Shown in pieces: positions 27,301 through 33,465 of a DNA stretch of 64,000 nucleotides (position 1 is its first letter; each line of letters begins with the position of its first letter). Both the position numbers and the translations under genes were made by a program. The stretch spans positions 1 through 64,000 of the forward strand of contig DXGM01000043.1 in the NCBI GenBank assembly GCA_019113915.1, given 5' to 3'. Below the pieces are notes generated by a model. That model was not told the DNA's origin. It did not search any database and was given only the letters and a program-made list of their open reading frames with translations. The DNA is from Candidatus Gordonibacter avicola (GTDB lineage Bacteria; Actinomycetota; Coriobacteriia; Coriobacteriales; Eggerthellaceae).

Positions 27301-29118
27301 TTCGTGGTTCCGGACGTGACGGAAGACCTCGTGATTGATGTTGCTTTCAAGAAGCTGGCGGAAGGGGAGGCCACTCCTGAGCCGGTGCAGACGCACAAGA
27401 TTACGGCTCGCGCCGGTGCTGGTGGTTCCATTATGCCCACCGACTTGCAAGTGCCGAACGGGGAGTCCACCACGTTTACCGTGAAGCCTGATAGCGATTA
27501 CGTTTTGCAGTCGCTGACGGTGCTGCAAAACGGTAAGTCGACTGACGCAACAGGTCGCATTGCGAACAACCAGTTCAAGCTTGATAACACGTTTGACCTG
27601 GCTGCCGATACCGTGGTGTCCGCCTCGTTCCAGCATAAGGAAACAGTGGTTGATTACGTGGTGGTTCATGCGTCCGTGAATGGTGCAGGTGGTACCGTGT
27701 CGCCTCTGGAGGCACGGGTCGAGCGCGGTGGAAACCAGACGTTTACTTTTAAGCCTGCATCCGATAAGTACGTCCCCGATACCGTAACGGTGAATGGCGT
27801 AAAGGACGCTAACTTTGACGGTTCCTATACCTACGAGATAAAGAATGTCCAGGTGGAGAGCAACCTTGTGGTTACCTTCCGCGAGACGCAGGAACCCACT
27901 CCTGCGCCGAAGTTCTACGACGTAACGTCTTCTGTTAACGACAAGACGATGGGCTCGGTTTCTCCGAGTGGCACCATGTCCGTTGAGGAAGGTCAGTCCC
28001 TTGCGTTTAAGTTCACGCCGAAGGCGGATCACCGCTTGGCAAACGTACTGTTGGATGGGTCGCCGGTGAGTCCTTCGCTGTGGGCTTCTGGTTCGTATAC
28101 GCTCGGTGACATTCGCGGGCCGCACACAGTACAAGGCGTGTTCGAAAAGGTTGAGACGCCTCAGCCTGATAAGGCCATTGTTACTGGTCAGGCGGGCCCT
28201 GGTGGTCGTATTTCCCCTGCAACGCCGCAGACGGTCAACGTGGGCGAAAGTGTCACCTTCACCTTCTATCCGAATTCTGGCTACGAAGTGGAATCGGTGA
28301 CGGTTGATGGCAAGACTGCTCCTAATCCTGGTACGTCTTATACCGTTCAGACAACAGAGTCGAAGAACTACTACTTGTACGTCACCTTTAAGAGCAAGGG
28401 TAATGTGAACCCGCCGACGCCTGGTCCTTCGGTGAATACGCACTACATCACAGCTAAAGCTGGAGAAAACGGTAGTATTTCGCCGTCGGGTACCGTCGAA
28501 GTTGTTGATGGTGAAGATGCTGCGTTTGTATTCAAGCCTAAAGACGATGGTTATGTGATTGACTACGTCGAGGTTGATGGCAAGCGCGTGGATAACCCAG
28601 GTACCAGCTACACCTTCGAGAATGTGAAGGCTGGTCACAAGATTTACGTGGCGTTCCGCGCTAAGGGTGCTGAGCCTACGCCGCCGCCAGACGTTGATCC
28701 GACGTTCCACATTATCAAGGCGGGCGTGACGAATAATTACGGCGGTATTGTTTCTCCGTCGGGCGAGGTGCGCGTGGAGCATGGCAAGGGGCAGACGTTC
28801 TCCTTCCTGCCATACCAGGGTTACATGGTGACCGCGCTGTGTATTGATGGCGTGTGGATGCCGTTCAATGGTTCGAGCTACTATCTGGCCGATGTGTCCA
28901 ATGGACATACCCTTGAAGTGAGGTTCGCACCTATTGCGGCGCCGGCACCTACCGACCCGATTGATGGCATCAACCGTGGACTTGATCAGGGTATGAACCT
29001 ATTGAAGACGGGCGATGCGAATGGTCCTTTGGCGTGCACGGTTCTGGGCTTGGCGGTTCTGGCTGCTGGCTTGGCGGTGACGGCGCGTCGTCGGAGCACC
29101 CGAGGCGATCGCCGGTGA
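15325..29118 (+). CDS. Giant B-repeat surface protein (4597 aa)
   Basis: A signal peptide (~1-33, ending PASAA) is followed by an Ig/PKD-like segment (~60-180), a beta-rich domain (~190-305) and then roughly 50 repeats of 75-85 residues. The repeat pattern is a strand, GGTISPSG, V-x-x-G, FTF-P-x-x-GY-L, a V-V-G strand, then F-x-NV-x-x-x-TIxATF. This is the divergent InlB B-repeat type (PF18998-like). Linkers are Pro/Asp/Glu-rich. The C-terminus has LLKTGD (4559-4564), a hydrophobic segment and RRR, so it looks like a sorting signal with Leu where LPXTG has Pro. Start ATG 15325 follows GGAAGAGGGAAG. A long stalk-like adhesin is the likely role. No sortase gene is in the window. Confidence 0.9.
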   Translation: MQAMRRYAHKILAALLCMCLLISYTPLPASAAGAPEPSVSGSGGFEDNGNGFQATSTVNVLTLQTLEVVSKTEDFAAPLGKISSEKYNLEVVAKGQGALTYDWTRTVYKADDLNAPVTDDISFTYGGTDTKDKSYATYDLWNHVDTLKDGYAYVYKIKVTDETEKSVETTITVTVSSNYTDGERTKDNVSVKGSLHYLAVLNVATLASESPAYSALQQAAAGLIVGNAWQIDLTGTSGQAPFMGKVAVSIPVPVGIPEGTDPVIFGMDSEGKITKYTPKVENGKAVFDTTSLGMFAIAWQGTSQNEHTITVETPEHGSISPSGDDNGQIKVADGGSITFTIRADEGYVLKSLTVDSDDVTGQIVGNTYTFTEVKADHTISATFEAVPVEPETKFSVSASVDGGLLGNGKVAIDNGTPGDTVSTEIEKGKPAIIYFTPNDGYVIDEVKVDLGDGKGAQKVQVIGNSYKISAVTADTTVIVKYKEGTPVPVPTYTVNASVTGGGGTVQPDTQSVKQDATATITVAPDQGYVVDTVTANGADAKNKLDDNTITLQHVDKNINVVVTFKLDKQTFTGTATAGEGGTISPAETTVTQGSSATYYIYPDKDMRLKSLTLTPKDGTASDVASKVVGGVYVLDNVQSDYTLTAEFEASGVVVPEDTYYAVTAFVADLQDGGKGGSISPSGVTRVKAGSSQTFTFLPEEGYVVNTVKVDDGAAFAPQGSSYTVGPVTKNTTIEVTYRSLNSGETQPPVDTFDITATAGSGGTISPSGTIKAAKGGSMPFTFIPNSGYELDQVLIDDVNNADAVKAGSYRFDNVQEPHSIQALFKKKAAPVEPDYYNLTVTAGSDGSASPLGTTRVAAGATQTVFFYPNTGFVVGGVTVTDGDGTTTYTENTAEMTKLTLDAMKSDVSVDVTFRTANTDAGEQTPTITKHKLTSVAETGGTISPAGDIEVIDGESVTYTVTPEAGYTLNTVTASEGSGNVKIETKDNKVTVSEVKGAATIKATFKAEATTPVEPTYRTVTATSNEFGTISPSGQVRVATDRSVTFYLIPDSGKVLKSLKVGGEPVEVIGNSYTLPAGKENVTVAAEFGEPESGQEVPPVPTTYNVTSSASTGGTISPSGVTRVVSGGEMLFTFTPDAGWHLSQVMVDKTDVTSQAQGGSYRVLGITEDTTVRATFERDAAPDVPTPVTVTTSVNDETMGSVSPAGESKVAPGSTQTFYFTPETGYKVTQVIVNDTVIPWSGLSYTLANITANTTLEVTFAAVDTEGGEVPPVVPDMHTVSATVPNGNGSVSPATAQVADKGSLLLTFTPSEGYVLKSVKEGETDYTSQVTASGTLRLTNVTTGHELTVEFVPASEQPTNPDAPEYRTISASSGDGGSLSPEGDVRVPMGGEQSFVVRPNDGKKLKSLTLTNGTNSQVVTDEVTNGVYTLTVQEDYTLYAEFTALEEGDSKPSVPDTHKVTATAGPGGTISPSGTFEAADNSTVTFVLTPDAGYELKEVKDGSTVLAVTDGACTLDMGTSDHTVTATFAPKSIVDPQPSYHTVTASVEGGNGSVSPAGATRVKDGGTQTFLFTPDDASQYTLNEVKVNNVPVAVDGFTYTLTDVHKDTTVVASFRALEDNEPNPTPPDTFKITADAGQGGSVSPSGDVAVAKGSTPSFTFIPESGWQLSEVTVDNQPVAVQDNIYTFAPVTGDAKLHAEFERVSAPEPPADPIVTATVKDGVGGTITPSGVHTVPRGSSPVYSIVPDEGYKVTSIAIDGRSSAFSGTSFTLFNVTNDTTIEVAFGKKQEGDVTPDPKFYNITAEATAGGTITPEGIVPVAEGEAMNFTFAAIDGYELYKVVIDEGTADAETLENEKLPVNGYRLTNVQAHHAIKAYFAKQGTTPDPEDPDKPTGTAIITVSHGENGTITAVNPDNTITDGKVEVPLGTNQGFKIAASTDYVIEKVTVNGKDIEVPDSPRSEYVYDFENVTTGGSIYATFAPADQPIVKHYIDASADEGGTITPSGKVEVVHGEDAVFTIEPDSTHEIAGVFIGGDSTNKKGELADDKYYTFTNVEADSSIHVTFQEKTTPVEPHTIMVSAGEGGSIMPSGTDGAVKVEDGADITFSIEPNEGYTIESVTVDNKPALDQLANDEYTFKNVTKDHSISATFKEIDVTQQYDVTAHVKDGNGAVAINGGTAAISATTKVNEGGEATITFAPEDGYIINTVSVDRGQGAELVAVTDNSLKVSNITSNVTVTVTYKEEGTTPPDPDTFTVSATAGEGGSITPASQTVKPGESATFHLYPETGYVLDTLTLDDQDVTSDVNGGVYVLKNISKSCELVATFKTTGIEVPDDVYYTVKGSVKDNKGGTVSPSGTVRVKAGASQTFTFVPEEDYTLDTISVNGGDPVKATSLSYTVDSVMANTTVEGTFRAVSSGGEPLPVPTMWDITATAGSGGSISPSGTVQVAQGGSMPFTFIPQAGYEIDEVTIDGTANPDAKAAGAYRFDNVTSTHTIAVTFKQKQVDPTEPDYYNLTVNAGENGSVSPEGTTKVAAGASQTVFFYPKEGFVVGEVTVTDADGTTTYTENTAEMTKLTLDAMKSDVTVDVSFVESKGEPTPQPKTYELTASVLTKGGSISPADVTKAVEGSSVTYTVTPEAGYHVKNVLVNNKTATLKNNSFTVSNIRMDITITVSFELDASTPVEPTYRTVKATSEGPGTISPAGQMRVAADRSMTFYLIPDEGMVLSSLTVNDSPVEVVDNSYTLSAGTDEASVHAVFDEPEGGVTPPPAPVTYEVTSSATTGGTISPSGVTRVVSGGDVLYTFTADAGWHLSTVTVGGTPVTDDVQNNSYRLLGVTENTTVQATFERDTTTPDDQKRYQVEASVAGAGGTISPAGTFEVAPGATQTFYFTPNDTDDNKYRVKSITLDGETFNWSGLSYTLANISQNTTLAVEFEQVPDDEKPPVKPTMYDVTTSSTGDGTVSPLGTTKVAEHGSLLLTFTPNTGSELTSVKVGNDEKISEVSASGTLRLNNITTALTVSATFETKSTQPDNPEVPEYRTIHVTSSAGGSLSPEGDVRVVKGGSQTFIVTPNKDMKLESLTLDGNPVVGFNAETDSTYTLSDVANDCTLRAEFVERDASVDPEPPTPPVSHVITATANQGGTVSPSGTFDAADNSSVTFTFVPEAGYKLSAVTLDDAPITVTNGTYTLSNISGPHELNATFVLETVTPPAPTYHTVTASVEGGSGSVSPAGEIRVRDGGTQTFLFTPAENSVIDKVTVDGQPVVVDGFTYTLTDVHNDVPVKVTFRAATPDDPKPTPPEPLVISASAGQGGSVSPSGDVTVAAGSTPTFTFVPDAGWELAKVTVGGTEVAVQNNSYTFAPVVAPAKLHAEFQRVSNPEPVLDPVITASVNGGRGKISPAGAVTVARGSSQTFSFIPDAGYKVSQITVGGKAFDFSGYSYTIFDVTADMTIGVTFEADSSVEPPAVHTVSSFASAGGIIEPEGDQSVVHGGALSFRFAPYDGYELYRVVVDKDSEAPYELSQDEMAAGTHRISNVQGNRTIHAYFAQQGTNPDPDVDPDQPTGSVIIAASAGEHGSISPAGDVSVTLGQDATFTIAPERGYELATLTVDGQRVSNPGLSYTFPNVQAPHTINATFKASQVLTITAEASAGGTIDPSGTKVLNRGESQTFTFSPDAECELVRVLVDGAEVPQAVADGFYTFDNVVYNHTIRAEFQKKTTQPVEPEYVVIHASAGPNGIVSPSGDVRVKKGENATTFTFMPNQDYVLDDVTVDGESVLSKLNKSQLTLTNVKAETTIYATFHEQELGEPDQELPTMYEVFASATTGGSISPRGAVQVAENQSVSFLVKPNAGYQVKHMLVGAEEKAFTPEGGTFTLDNVTAAQTVRAVFEHIDATEPEDPNLNVDVQVKVKVQQQVNTHDAGVVTPTFTTVEKGGTSEPFYVYPKPGYGVESITANGDHIEFHEIGKASPEPATFSLFGARASLFAEHDEPGAAGGYWFVVPDVTEDLVIDVAFKKLAEGEATPEPVQTHKITARAGAGGSIMPTDLQVPNGESTTFTVKPDSDYVLQSLTVLQNGKSTDATGRIANNQFKLDNTFDLAADTVVSASFQHKETVVDYVVVHASVNGAGGTVSPLEARVERGGNQTFTFKPASDKYVPDTVTVNGVKDANFDGSYTYEIKNVQVESNLVVTFRETQEPTPAPKFYDVTSSVNDKTMGSVSPSGTMSVEEGQSLAFKFTPKADHRLANVLLDGSPVSPSLWASGSYTLGDIRGPHTVQGVFEKVETPQPDKAIVTGQAGPGGRISPATPQTVNVGESVTFTFYPNSGYEVESVTVDGKTAPNPGTSYTVQTTESKNYYLYVTFKSKGNVNPPTPGPSVNTHYITAKAGENGSISPSGTVEVVDGEDAAFVFKPKDDGYVIDYVEVDGKRVDNPGTSYTFENVKAGHKIYVAFRAKGAEPTPPPDVDPTFHIIKAGVTNNYGGIVSPSGEVRVEHGKGQTFSFLPYQGYMVTALCIDGVWMPFNGSSYYLADVSNGHTLEVRFAPIAAPAPTDPIDGINRGLDQGMNLLKTGDANGPLACTVLGLAVLAAGLAVTARRRSTRGDRR
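16240..21000 (+). repeat. Internal segmental duplication, block A of the 4597-aa gene
   Basis: The repeats in this block correspond in order to those in 21541-26000. Landmarks match at about 5.0-kb offset: EPDYYNLTV at ~17818 and ~22841, and DP-x-x-PTG linkers at ~20976 and ~25971. One extra repeat near 16797-17030 is present only in this copy, which changes the offset from about 5.3 to 5.0 kb. Confidence 0.75.
21541..26000 (+). repeat. Internal segmental duplication, block B of the 4597-aa gene
   Basis: This is the second copy of the long super-repeat. The order of distinctive repeats is preserved relative to block A, including the pair with TTTYTENTAEMTKLTLDAMK and the repeats with PFTFIP and VFFYP. 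It lacks one repeat unit that block A has. Confidence 0.75.
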
Positions 29119-29654
29119 AGCAAGCCACCTCTCCTGTGATGTTCGGCCCCGCGCACCTCGCGGGGCCCCCGCGGCGCTCAAGTGAGTTAAACGCCGCTTT
29201 GGCCCGGAAGTGTTCGCCCGCAGTGGGGGAGCGCTTCCGGGCTTCGGCCCAAACGGCGGGGCTGGCACTGCTGCTGGCCGCGGCTGTGATGGCGCCCGGG
29301 ATGTGCGCCGCACCCGCGTGGGCAAGCACCCCGGTTCCTCCGGATAGTCCGGGGCTTGCCGAAGGGGCGATCCCCGCACAAAGCAATGAGGTTTCAGACG
29401 CGACTTTTAACGAGGTCGCGTCTTCTGCGTCCGCGGGCGCGCTGGGAGTGGGACCCTGGTTTGCCCAGTTCCAGCCCGAGGCGGTGGAGGCTGCTCGCAC
29501 AAGCGTGCCGCCGCGCCCCTCGGCCGCCGACATGGCACACCTGGCAGCAGCCGTGCTGGGAGCGCTGGCCGCTGGCGCTGGCGCGGCGGGCGTTGCGTGC
29601 CTCATTGCAGCCCGCTCCCGCGCATCGCGCCCGTCCGGCAATGAAACGAAGTAA
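29115..29654 (+). CDS. Small exported membrane protein of the surface locus (179 aa)
   Basis: GTG 29115 overlaps the stop of the giant gene (GTGA), which suggests translational coupling; ATG 29139 is an alternative. The protein has an N-terminal basic stretch, a hydrophobic export segment (AGLALLLAAAVMAPGMCAAP, ending AWA), a short ~70-residue external part and a C-terminal helix (AAAVLGALAAGAGAAGVACL) followed by Arg residues. The C-terminus resembles a sorting or anchoring tail but has no LPXTG. Function unknown. Its position implies that it acts with the giant protein. Confidence 0.65.
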   Translation: MKQATSPVMFGPAHLAGPPRRSSELNAALARKCSPAVGERFRASAQTAGLALLLAAAVMAPGMCAAPAWASTPVPPDSPGLAEGAIPAQSNEVSDATFNEVASSASAGALGVGPWFAQFQPEAVEAARTSVPPRPSAADMAHLAAAVLGALAAGAGAAGVACLIAARSRASRPSGNETK

Positions 29655-29682
29655 CCGATGGCGACAAAACGAAGGAAACTCG

Positions 29683-31761
29683 ATGCAGGAACCCGTTAGT
29701 ACGTCCGACACCCTGTCCCTCGACGCCCTCTTCTCCGTGGCGCATGACGAATCCGAGGCCGCAGCCCCCACTCCGGAGGCCGCGGCCCCCGCCGTTTCGG
29801 GGGAAGATGAGCAAACTACTGATATCTGGTCCGCCCTCGCCGCCTGGCACGGCGCCTCCCAGCCTGGGGATGCCCCCAAGCCCGCGGCGCCCGCGTTTGC
29901 GTTGAGCTTTGCCGGCTTGGGTGATGAACCTCTGGTGATTGAGGCTGAGCCCCCGGCGCGTGAGGCCGCCTCGGCTGGCTCGGATGACTTCCTGTTGTCC
30001 CTGCTTGGCGGGGGTACTGAGGCTGCGGAGGTGTCGCAGCCTGCGGCTGCTGCGGATGAGCCAGTGGATTTGGCGACGCTTTTTGGGGCTCCGCCGGTGG
30101 AAGAGGCCTCCCGCCAGCCCGAGCCCGAGCCGGAGCCTGACTTCTCACTGGCATCTCTCTTTGGCGTGCCGGAGGAGGACAGCCAGCCCGCCGCTGCCCA
30201 GCCTGTTGAAGAGGCGGAGCCGTTCGATCTGTCGGCTTTGCTTGGCGGTGCAGAGCCGGAGGATGAGCCACAGCCCGAACCCGAGGCGCCCGCTTTTCAG
30301 CCGGAAGCGGTGGTGGAGCCTGTAGTGGCGGAGTCCGCTGTAGCGGAGCCGGCCTCGCAGCCCGAGCCTCCCAAGCCCTCCATCCGCAGCCGCTTTGCCG
30401 ACCTGCCCACACCCGGCGAGCCGCTTCCCCAACGCACTCCCGAGCCGGTGAAAGAGATCGAGCCTGAGCCAGCGCCCGAGCAAGAGCCCGAAGAGGAACA
30501 GGCAGTCGAAGAGGACGCTGTATCTGAAGAAGCATCCGAACAAGAGCCTGAACAGGAGATTCATCCTGAACCAAAGGCCGAGAAAGCCGAGCCCACGCCT
30601 CCGTCGGAAGCCGCCGAAGCTTCTGAACACACGGCAAAGCCCAACGCCGAACTTGCTCCCGTGACCAATCTCAAGCCGGGGCGCAAGCCCGCCGAGCCCA
30701 CGCCCGAGCGCGAGGAAGAAGATCAACTCTGGTCCGATTTCGAGTCCGATCTTGAATCCGAACCCGAAGAAAAGCCCGCTGGGGGCACCGTCGATCCGGA
30801 GCCCGCTACAAAAGAAGAGCAGCCCGTTGAGGCTACGGCCAAAGCGGAATCTTCAACTGAGGCTGATCAAGACGCTTTGGATGAAGAGGCAACCGCAGAA
30901 GCACCCGAAGAGCAGTCGGAGGATGTCCAGCCCGAACTCGTGTCGGAAGCCGCAGCCGATGAGACCACCGCGGATACCAAGCCGGCTTCGAAACCAGACG
31001 AAGAAGCCCCTGCTGAAGCAGAACCAACTTCGGAAGCTTCTGACAGCGAAACAAGCACACCCGAACCTGCCCCAAAAGAGCCTGCTGAACAGGCTCCCAA
31101 CGTCGCGGCCTCTTCCGCATCTGAACCCGCTGCTTCCGCTCCAGCTGACGTTCCGGAACCTCCTGCGGCAGTACCCGCACCTACTCCGGCTCCTGTGCCA
31201 GCACCTGCACCTACTCCGGCTCCCGCGGCAGCGCCTGCGCCTGCACCTGCTGTGCCAGCGCCACCCGCACCCGCAGCATCCGCCCAGATCGACACCCCTC
31301 GACCGCGTCGCAGCGTCATGATGGCGGGCGTGGCGTTGGTGGCTGTCGCCGCGCTTGCGGCAGCGGGGGCGGCTGCCATGGCCGTGGCAGGGGAGGACAT
31401 TCCCTTCTTCCGCCAGGCCGCTGAGGCGCAGACGCTCGTCGGCTCCCCACAGGTGGAGTATCGCTACCTCACGAAGGCCCCTGATGGTCAGCTGTGTGAA
31501 ACCGTCGAAACGGCACGTTTCAACTCCCGTGGTCTTCTGGAGCGCAGCCACATCAGCATTACATTACCAGACCCCAGCCAGGCAAACCAGATGCTTGCCA
31601 ACGCGCAGGAAACGTTCGGCTCCTCGTATCTTGAGGGCCAGGTAGAAGGCAATACGGTCACCTTCACCATTTCAACGGCGGGGGAGGGCATCAGCAAAGA
31701 AGCCTACACCGAACTTCTGCGCCAGAACACCGAGGGCTTCTCCGAGCCCACCGAAGCATAA
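29683..31761 (+). CDS. Membrane protein with a long acidic tail bearing repeated LFG motifs (692 aa)
   Basis: About 540 residues of acidic Pro/Glu/Ala-rich, probably disordered cytoplasmic sequence precede PRPRR, one membrane helix (~543-570) and a C-terminal extracellular domain (~585-692). The first 200 residues carry a spaced short motif: LSLDALF (11-17), DFLLSLLG (~103), VDLATLFG (~128), FSLASLFG (~154) and FDLSALLG (~181). The C-terminal domain weakly resembles DUF1307/YehR-like lipoprotein domains (YRYLTKAPDG...). Start ATG 29683 follows AAGGA at 6 nt. It is last in the locus, ahead of a strong terminator. Topology matches the two ectodomain paralogues. The repeated motif suggests multivalent docking of a cytoplasmic partner; function unknown. 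Confidence 0.75.
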   Translation: MQEPVSTSDTLSLDALFSVAHDESEAAAPTPEAAAPAVSGEDEQTTDIWSALAAWHGASQPGDAPKPAAPAFALSFAGLGDEPLVIEAEPPAREAASAGSDDFLLSLLGGGTEAAEVSQPAAAADEPVDLATLFGAPPVEEASRQPEPEPEPDFSLASLFGVPEEDSQPAAAQPVEEAEPFDLSALLGGAEPEDEPQPEPEAPAFQPEAVVEPVVAESAVAEPASQPEPPKPSIRSRFADLPTPGEPLPQRTPEPVKEIEPEPAPEQEPEEEQAVEEDAVSEEASEQEPEQEIHPEPKAEKAEPTPPSEAAEASEHTAKPNAELAPVTNLKPGRKPAEPTPEREEEDQLWSDFESDLESEPEEKPAGGTVDPEPATKEEQPVEATAKAESSTEADQDALDEEATAEAPEEQSEDVQPELVSEAAADETTADTKPASKPDEEAPAEAEPTSEASDSETSTPEPAPKEPAEQAPNVAASSASEPAASAPADVPEPPAAVPAPTPAPVPAPAPTPAPAAAPAPAPAVPAPPAPAASAQIDTPRPRRSVMMAGVALVAVAALAAAGAAAMAVAGEDIPFFRQAAEAQTLVGSPQVEYRYLTKAPDGQLCETVETARFNSRGLLERSHISITLPDPSQANQMLANAQETFGSSYLEGQVEGNTVTFTISTAGEGISKEAYTELLRQNTEGFSEPTEA

Positions 31762-31764
31762 TGC

Positions 31765-31801
31765 AAATAGCCCCGGATACGAGTCGCATCCGGGGCTATT
31801 T
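31765..31801 (+). terminator. Strong bidirectional terminator
   Basis: AAATAGCCCCGGAT pairs perfectly with ATCCGGGGCTATTT (31765-31778/31788-31801) around a 9-nt loop, with A and T runs on the two sides. It ends the surface locus and also serves the convergent gene at 31840. Confidence 0.9.
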
Positions 31802-31839
31802 GGTTCGCGGCCCTACGTCCGCGTTGTTCTGTGTACCAG

Positions 31840-32067
31840 TTACTGGGCGACGCTCGCCTTCACCACGCGCTCGGCGGCTTCGCGCATCGCGTTGTACACC
31901 TCAGGCGCCAGCATGACGCAGGAGATCTGGTTGTCGGACACCAGCATCTTCACCTTGTCGCTCTTGATGCTGCGGACGAACTCGGCCTCTTTCGCGCGGC
32001 CCAGGTCGTCAGAGGTGATCAGCAAGTTGGACAGACTGTCCAAGCTAGGCAGATTGTCGGTTGCCAT
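31840..32067 (-). CDS. Small Phd/YefM-like protein (75 aa)
   Basis: ATG 32067 is preceded by AAGGAG at good spacing, so the upstream extension of the frame is not needed. The segment ISCVMLAPEVYNAMREAAE resembles the C-terminal core of Phd/YefM antitoxins (hydrophobic strand, then a SPEEY-like turn and helix). No adjacent toxin of the RelE/Doc type is visible; the neighbour at 32262 is a winged-helix protein transcribed divergently. It may be an orphan antitoxin-like protein. Assignment is tentative. Confidence 0.6.
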   Translation of the reverse strand: MATDNLPSLDSLSNLLITSDDLGRAKEAEFVRSIKSDKVKMLVSDNQISCVMLAPEVYNAMREAAERVVKASVAQ

Positions 32068-32261
32068 GGTGGAAGCTCCTTCTCTCGTTTTTTGCGGGTG
32101 GCAATAGCTGGAATTATAGGCCACACGCACGCGGCGCAACCGCAGCTATGAAAAATGATGAAGATATTCCACAAACAGACAAATAACCTGCTAAAATAAA
32201 GCAACCGTTGAAGGGCGAAAAGTAAGTACACCCTTGGGTAAACGATGGAAGTGATGGGTTC

Positions 32262-32573
32262 ATGCCGAGAACGAGCAAGGAAGAAACGCGGCGCGTGCAA
32301 TGTAACGTGCTCAGCTATTTGGCCGACCGGGCCGAGAAAAGCCGCACGGTTCCGAACGTTTCTTACCGAGAGATCAGCGATGCGTTGGGGTACTCGCAAG
32401 CGCGGGTGCGGCACGCCTGCAGGCGACTGGTTGCCAGCGAGTGCGTGCGTCGAAATGTGTGTTACGCCGAGGACGGGGGTCAGCGCGCGAATGCGTACGC
32501 GGTCACGCCGAAGGGGTGGAGTCTCATCAAAGATGAGCACATGGAGGCACACGTAGCTAAGCGCGGTGCATAA
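32262..32573 (+). CDS. Winged-helix DNA-binding protein (103 aa)
   Basis: The protein is basic, with a helix-turn-helix and wing pattern: EISDALGYSQARVRHACRRL (recognition helix), then RRNVCYAEDGGQRANAYAVT (wing). This is typical of MarR/DprA-tail-like small winged helices. It is likely a transcription regulator. It lies divergent from the Phd-like gene and convergent with the XRE gene, so it may regulate its neighbours. ATG 32262 is chosen because the domain begins soon after it. Confidence 0.65.
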   Translation: MPRTSKEETRRVQCNVLSYLADRAEKSRTVPNVSYREISDALGYSQARVRHACRRLVASECVRRNVCYAEDGGQRANAYAVTPKGWSLIKDEHMEAHVAKRGA

Positions 32574-32605
32574 CGCGCCATCAGGTTATCAACGCGTGTT
32601 AGCCG

Positions 32606-32857
32606 TTAGTGGCTGTCGTGTGCAGCGTCTTCCGGTTCGCCAACACCTTCAAGCAGTTCTGAGAGCGTGATGCCGAACCCGTCGGCGATGTCGACAAGCT
32701 TATCGAAGGTGGCATTGTATTTGCCCGTTTCGATGCCCGCCAGATAACCGCGGTCCATACCTATCATAAGCGCGAACTGCTTGCGGTTTATTTGGTGCTC
32801 ATTACGGAGCCGCCGCACGTGACTGCCGAGCTGTTTTCTTTTAGCAATAGTATCCAT
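32606..32857 (-). CDS. XRE-family helix-turn-helix regulator (83 aa)
   Basis: A compact HTH_3 domain: LGSHVRRLRNEHQINRKQFA, then MIGMDRGYLAGIETGKYNAT and LVDIADGFGITLSELLEG. ATG 32857 gives the usual length for a stand-alone XRE protein but lacks a ribosome site. ATG 32971 in the same frame has an excellent one (GAGGAGAGG, 6 nt) and would add 38 unlike-domain residues. Translation from 32971 is therefore possible. The upstream stretch 32858-33143 holds no other gene. Confidence 0.75.
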   Translation of the reverse strand: MDTIAKRKQLGSHVRRLRNEHQINRKQFALMIGMDRGYLAGIETGKYNATFDKLVDIADGFGITLSELLEGVGEPEDAAHDSH

Positions 32858-33143
32858 GGCTGCATCATATGGGGTGTCGAAAAAGGTGATGTTGAATATA
32901 TTCTCCTTTCTAAAAGAATATGACACAGGGGTCGGCAAATGACATTGGTGCGGTATACAAGCGTTATCCATGCGATACCTCTCCTCGTAGGGGACAGAAG
33001 GTTGCCTGAGCAACGGGAAGGATATGTTGATTGGCGGACTTTCGCAGCGCGCTGATGTCGTTTGCGTAAGAACCGTAAGCGAGGTGGAAGAGGGCTTTTC
33101 TAATCTCGCCGAATGTCGTACAATGCTCGAACGCTCTTTATCT

Positions 33144-33218
33144 GCCAGCGTGGCGCAACGGTAGCGCAGCAGTTTTGTAAACTGCATGTTGCAGGTTCGA
33201 ATCCTGTCGCTGGCTCCA
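33144..33218 (+). tRNA. tRNA-Thr (anticodon TGT)
   Basis: Acceptor arms GCCAGCG/CGCTGGC, D-arm GCGC/GCGC, anticodon stem GCAGT/ACTGC with loop TTTGTAA, T-arm GCAGG-TTCGAAT-CCTGT, and an encoded CCA end are all present. Confidence 0.97.
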
Positions 33219-33229
33219 GAGAAACACGT

Positions 33230-33258
33230 GGCCGGAAGAAAACTTCCGGCCTTTCTTT
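33230..33258 (+). terminator. Terminator after tRNA-Thr
   Basis: GGCCGGAAG/CTTCCGGCC (33230-33238/33243-33251) with an AAAA loop is followed by TTTCTTT, a canonical intrinsic terminator. Confidence 0.92.
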
Positions 33259-33465
33259 ATGCCTCTTTATGCCTGGAAGTGCTGGGAATGCGGCGCTAAT
33301 GAGTGCACTTACTATAGCGTGACTACTCTTTGTTAAAGCCCAGAAGTCAAGTATGAATTAAATTGCCACAATTTGTGTGGGATATAACTAACGTGGGGGC
33401 GTTGGTTTTGCTACGGGTTGGTGCGGCGGATTGCACGCGGAGGTAGGGCGTGGTTGCATGGGCGC

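Noticed and set aside
25873..28908. Long reverse-strand open frame (1011 codons) opposite the giant repeat gene
   Set aside because: It is a shadow of the repeat codons; composition is Arg/His-rich with no family, and the forward gene is certain.
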